11,012 nucleotides of DNA, taken from Euperipatoides rowelli. Taxonomy: Eukaryota; Onychophora; Udeonychophora; Euonychophora; Peripatopsidae. Under the pieces are notes generated by a model. That model was not told the origin of the DNA. It did no database searches and saw only the letters and a list, made by a program, of their open reading frames with translations. The position numbers were made by a program, and so were the translations under genes. Shown in pieces: positions 8,370 through 11,012 of this stretch (positions within the stretch are counted from its first letter, which is position 1; each line of letters starts with the position of its first letter). The stretch lies in NCBI GenBank assembly GCA_003024985.2, contig PXIH01S0008241.1. One strand, written 5' to 3'.

Positions 8370-9600
8370 GATAGTGAGCTCATAGACACATGGTTAAAAA
8401 TATAGTAAGTTTATTAGGTAAGTCTAATGTTTCAATATCATTAATTAACAATGTAGTAAATAAAATTATTTTACCCAAAATAGGAGGTAGGACACATGGA
8501 GATGGCCAATTCATTTGAAAAAGGGGTTGTCACATTGTTATGTATTGTCAACATACTTATTTAGCCTATATTTGTAAAGTACTTAAAAGAATAATCAGGT
8601 TGGGGTTTTATATTCAGGAAATAGAGTTGACAATGGAAGCCCTGACATATTTGGATGACGTGGTTGTTTTTGTTCAAAAATAAAGAATGATATTAATAAA
8701 TGTTGGAGATGTTTGGAGGGTTGAAGAGAAAAATGGCACATAGCTAAATGAGTAAAAGTCCAAAAGTCCTTAGTGATAGACCCTTTAACTGGTAAAGTAA
8801 TTACAGGTATAGGAAGTGAAAAAACACAAAACATTCTTTGGAATTCCATATCCTTTTATTGGTGTCCAAGTTTGTAAAATAATAGAGGAAAATTTTATGC
8901 AGTTTTATGAAGAAAAAGTAAATTTTGTTAATTATCAAATGTTATTTTTTAAACAAAAAATAATGTTGATAAATGTTTATTTTGTCACTAAACTTAATTA
9001 TTTTTTGCATCATATTAAGTTTACCAAACGTTATGAAAGCAACAACATTAGGCTAACTAATAAATTCTTACAGGATAGAAAAACAGTTTTATCAAATAAA
9101 TTGCAAAAGACGAAGATGAATGTGACACAGTATAGGGCGTTGCCAGTTATAATAAACTATTGTAAGAATTTTAATCAAGTGGTAATTTTACCTACAGATA
9201 CTTATCCACTTTATATGAGATGCCTAAAGGATCTAGGATAACGTGTTATGTTTTCTTGAATTTAATGACATAATAGTATTTTGCCGCCTCAAAAACTTAA
9301 GCAATGCATATGAAAACTAATAAGTTATAATGTAACCCAACCATTTCAGCAGTAAAGGTACTTAACCAACTGGTAGCGCCATCTATAGTTAACTTTATTG
9401 TTAAATGTTTCTATGGGGTATTTAAAACCAATTCATTTTAATGAAAAAAATATAATATGAATATCAAAATTGAATGTAATAATTGCAATGTGGAAGAAAC
9501 TGCTCAACATATTTTGTTTTATCTCCATATTTTCAGCCACTTAGAGAATGGCTTCAAAATACGATGGGACTGAAAGACACTCACAAATATATGACATAAT
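8350..9600 (+). pseudogene. 5'-truncated, mutated LINE ORF2 (reverse transcriptase and C-terminal region)
   Basis: One frame from about 8480 to 9241 reads as the second half of a non-LTR retrotransposon reverse transcriptase. KRGC sits at 8519-8530, the position of the RQGCPLS motif. TYLDDVVVFVQK (8645-8680) is the catalytic motif, with Leu where Ala is usual. NGT*LNE*KSK follows, then KTFFGIPYPF (from about 8828), and KIMLIN..FVTKLNYFLHH (8957-9016) is the thumb segment. Several stops interrupt 8681-8812; 8813-9238 is open for 142 codons. After 9241 the matching frame changes, and IECNNCNVEETAQHILFYL (about 9469-9525), with Cys at 9475 and 9484 and His at 9508, is the usual C-terminal Cys-His region. 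DLR...TFDSELIDTWL near 8353-8392 may be motif A with a one-base shift. The type resembles the L1/Tx1 group. No endonuclease domain is present, so it is a dead, 5'-truncated copy. It lies antisense to the SLC5 gene. Confidence 0.8.
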
Positions 9601-10158
9601 TGTTTGGCTTGTTGGCAGGTGAAAGGAAATCATTTTTAATGTAGTCTATATATAAAACTATATGGTATTTGAGGTGTCAGCAATTTTTTTTTAGGGAACA
9701 GTAATTATGCCTGTTGTTTCTTTATGGGAAATTAAAATAAAGCATATAGACAAGATTTAAAATATCAAAGTTATGAAGCATTCAACTGCAAATGGAATAG
9801 CAGGCAGGTGAGGTCATTAATTCAACAGTTGTTACTGCCATGTTTGCTAGGCAGTAGTTGATAATTGTTTTTGTTTTAATTTTATGTCAATATTAATATA
9901 TTTTATAATAGTTAAGGGAATATGGATACAAATGTTTATTATTTGAATGTAAATTATTTTTGTTAAAATAAAGCATGAGTGAAGGGTGAGAGTCCCTTCC
10001 ATAAAAAAAACTTAGGGTACCCATACTGTCACATCCAAACCCAGAATATAAAACCTTGTTTGTTCATTACCACCCCCCCCCCTCCATCAAATATAACAAT
10101 GCAATTAGACTACTCCAAAATCAGATATGAAATATTAATCAACGTGTCATCTACTTAC
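9601..10158. other. Non-coding DNA, probable intron of the SLC5 gene
   Basis: Following the minus strand downstream of the donor at 10153-10158, no further SLC5 exon is seen here. In particular there is no Tyr-Ser-rich segment followed by a hydrophobic helix, as expected after the large loop. It contains a ten-base C run (10073-10082), a TACTGCC/GGCAGTA stem (9833-9856) and two AATAAA strings in plus orientation (9734, 9967), one of which could belong to the LINE 3' end. Open frames here are short and unconserved. Confidence 0.5.
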
Positions 10159-10409
10159 TCAGGTACAATAGAAGATATTGTTGTGTTTGAATGAAACGTT
10201 AGTCCATCAATAGTAGAACTATAATCCATTATATTACTTGTGTAAGGAGTAGGATTAAAGGTATAATTTGTATAATCAGTAAAGTTGGTCACATTGCAAC
10301 CTCCAGTTGGCATATGAAGGTCTGGCAAAGTGGCNGTGGGATGAATAAAGCTTCCGATTACTAACCAAGCAGTGAAGATAACCCCGATGATGATACTTGA
10401 GCCAGCAGC
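10159..10409 (-). CDS. SLC5-family transporter, exon with helix and glycosylated loop (partial gene)
   Basis: This exon is 251 nt long and follows an acceptor CTATGTAG. It ends at a strong donor (GTAAGT, 10153-10158) and encodes 83 codons plus two bases. It starts with a hydrophobic helix, AAGSSIIIGVIFTAWLVIGS, matching the helix after the GP.LG.FTLG motif in SLC5 proteins, where K-G-A..G is typical. Next comes a loop starting FIHPTATLPDLHMPTGGC, with four N-X-S/T sequons (NVT, NFT, NYT, NTT), consistent with an extracellular glycosylated loop. The N at 10335 is the third base of a Thr codon and does not affect the protein. SLC5 proteins couple sodium to uptake of sugars, monocarboxylates, vitamins or iodide across the plasma membrane; the substrate cannot be read here. 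SLC5A8/A12-like is my best guess. Confidence 0.85.
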
Positions 10410-10571
10410 CTACATAGAAAGAACAATAAAAGAAATGAATTTGATTTACATTTAAATTACAAACTATAAGATAGGACTTATACTTAGCATATGACGTTCA
10501 TTTTATAATAGACAAAACTAAAATAATTACGAATGTTGGGTTTTCAGCTACCTTACATCTTTGGAACCTCA

Positions 10572-10584
10572 ACACACACACACA
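10572..10584. repeat. Short CA/TG microsatellite in an SLC5 intron
   Basis: Six and a half AC units lie in the 188-nt intron (10410-10597), 13 to 25 nt downstream of the minus-strand donor. The rest of this intron shows nothing notable. Confidence 0.7.
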
Positions 10585-10597
10585 GTATATGACTCAC

Positions 10598-10684
10598 CCA
10601 TGTATGAACCCATGAAAAGAACATCCCTAGAGTGAACACGCCTAAGAATGGTCCAGCTGTAATGCCATATAAACTCAAAGAAAC
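10598..10684 (-). CDS. SLC5-family transporter, exon with GPFLGVFTLGM motif (partial gene)
   Basis: This 87-nt exon holds 29 codons and is phase 0 at both ends. It has an AAG acceptor at 10685-10687 and a GTGAGT donor at 10592-10597. It encodes VSLSLYGITAGPFLGVFTLG followed by MFFSWVHTW. The A/S-L-S-[LIF]-[YF]-G-...-GP.LG.FTLG sequence is a well-known conserved transmembrane segment of SLC5 sodium/solute symporters, especially in the SLC5A5/A6/A8/A12 branch. It joins in frame to the exons on both sides, across introns of 180 and 188 nt. I see no stop or frameshift, which supports a live gene. Confidence 0.9.
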
Positions 10685-10864
10685 CTTAAAAATAAACATT
10701 AATAAAATGAATATTTAAAACTAATGTATATAGAAGAAAGATAAAATTAACATTAGCCTACTTAAAAACTACATTATAAATTTAAAACAAATGAAGTGGT
10801 ATGAATAATTTAAATGCTATTTTAATAAAATAAAGATTGTAAAATGAAAGAAAATATGCAATAC

Positions 10865-10935
10865 CTGAAATAAGGTTTTACCAAGGAATGGAATAACAAA
10901 AGCCAGAACGAGAGTGATACCTCCAAAAACTAGAA
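10865..10935 (-). CDS. SLC5-family transporter, exon upstream of the GPFLG exon (partial gene)
   Basis: This 71-nt exon starts after CTCTATCCAG, with two bases that complete a split codon, and then encodes 23 residues: LVFGGITLVLAFVIPFLGKT, then LFQ. It ends in phase 0 at donor GTATTG. In SLC5A8-like proteins the equivalent text is a hydrophobic helix, L..G...LG.A......G..LQ, directly before the SLS..G..GP.LG segment, so order and spacing agree. The preceding exon is not visible between 10936 and the right end, so the 5' part of the gene lies outside the window. Together the three exons give 135 codons, about a fifth of a typical family member (roughly 600 to 650 residues). Confidence 0.85.
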
Positions 10936-11012
10936 CTGGATAGAGAACAGAGAAATTAAACAATGAAATTGTAAACGTTCTTTCCAGGAATCTTAGATAC
11001 TTTGTTTATTTA
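10936..11012 (-). other. Intron of the SLC5 gene, running off the window
   Basis: Upstream (on the minus strand) of the acceptor at 10936-10937 is a T/C-rich tract, typical of the 3' end of an intron. No coding segment is seen out to the window edge. Confidence 0.6.

Noticed and set aside
8595-8849. 84-codon open frame on the minus strand
   Set aside because: Antisense to the LINE reverse-transcriptase motifs; a shadow.
9979-10194. 71-codon open frame on the plus strand
   Set aside because: Overlaps the end of the minus-strand SLC5 exon and its donor, contains a homopolymer C run, and has no recognisable content.
1-11012. tRNA, rRNA, CRISPR or bacterial-type operon features
   Set aside because: No cloverleaf with conserved T-loop text, no regularly spaced repeats, and introns plus LINE remains show that the DNA is eukaryotic.

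Overview
This is a eukaryotic, almost certainly animal, genomic window. It is very AT-rich and gene-poor, has short introns of about 180 to 190 nt with GT..AG borders, and carries two decayed mobile elements and two single-base ambiguities (N at 1359 and 10335). The species cannot be fixed; an invertebrate metazoan fits best. The only gene that looks alive is the minus-strand gene at the right edge. Everything else is intergenic or intronic DNA and transposon remains.

Layout. 1-3420: AT-rich non-coding DNA with no credible gene. It holds an imperfect direct repeat (248-343), three copies of a short GC-rich palindromic motif ending in TGCACCCC (1426, 2148, 2321), a 39-nt near-perfect hairpin (2656-2694) and a more GC-rich block with telomere-like strings (2820-3250). 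3421-7979: a 4.56-kb palindromic element. Two arms of about 1.85 kb are inverted copies of each other (82 to 89 percent identical in the two stretches counted by hand) around a spacer of about 0.85 kb. Its ends read GTGGGG...CCCCAC and are bordered by TA on both sides. Each arm contains the decayed 3' half of the same gene, transcribed outward, plus about 0.7 kb of non-coding terminal sequence. The spacer holds the 5' half of the right-hand copy only.

The gene in the element belongs to what I recall as a large, uncharacterised, multicopy animal protein family. Its motifs are visible in order in the right copy: a HEQ-N segment, an LDGAAI segment, FLRIDENK, a HEEAD-like box followed by DSDVV, a CDT..AF.GTGKK.AW box, and a Cys-rich tail. 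The spacing of HEEAD and D-S-D resembles the metal-binding acidic clusters of FEN1/XPG-type (PIN-like) nucleases. Both copies are broken by stops and frameshifts.

8350-9600: a 5'-truncated, mutated non-LTR retrotransposon (LINE) ORF2 on the plus strand, with reverse transcriptase, thumb and C-terminal Cys-His region. 10159-10935: three exons on the minus strand of an SLC5-family sodium-coupled solute transporter, closest in my judgement to the SLC5A8/A12-like monocarboxylate/multivitamin group. The gene continues past the right edge in its 5' direction. Its last exons are not visible to the left, so the two mobile elements may lie inside a long intron of this gene or downstream of it.
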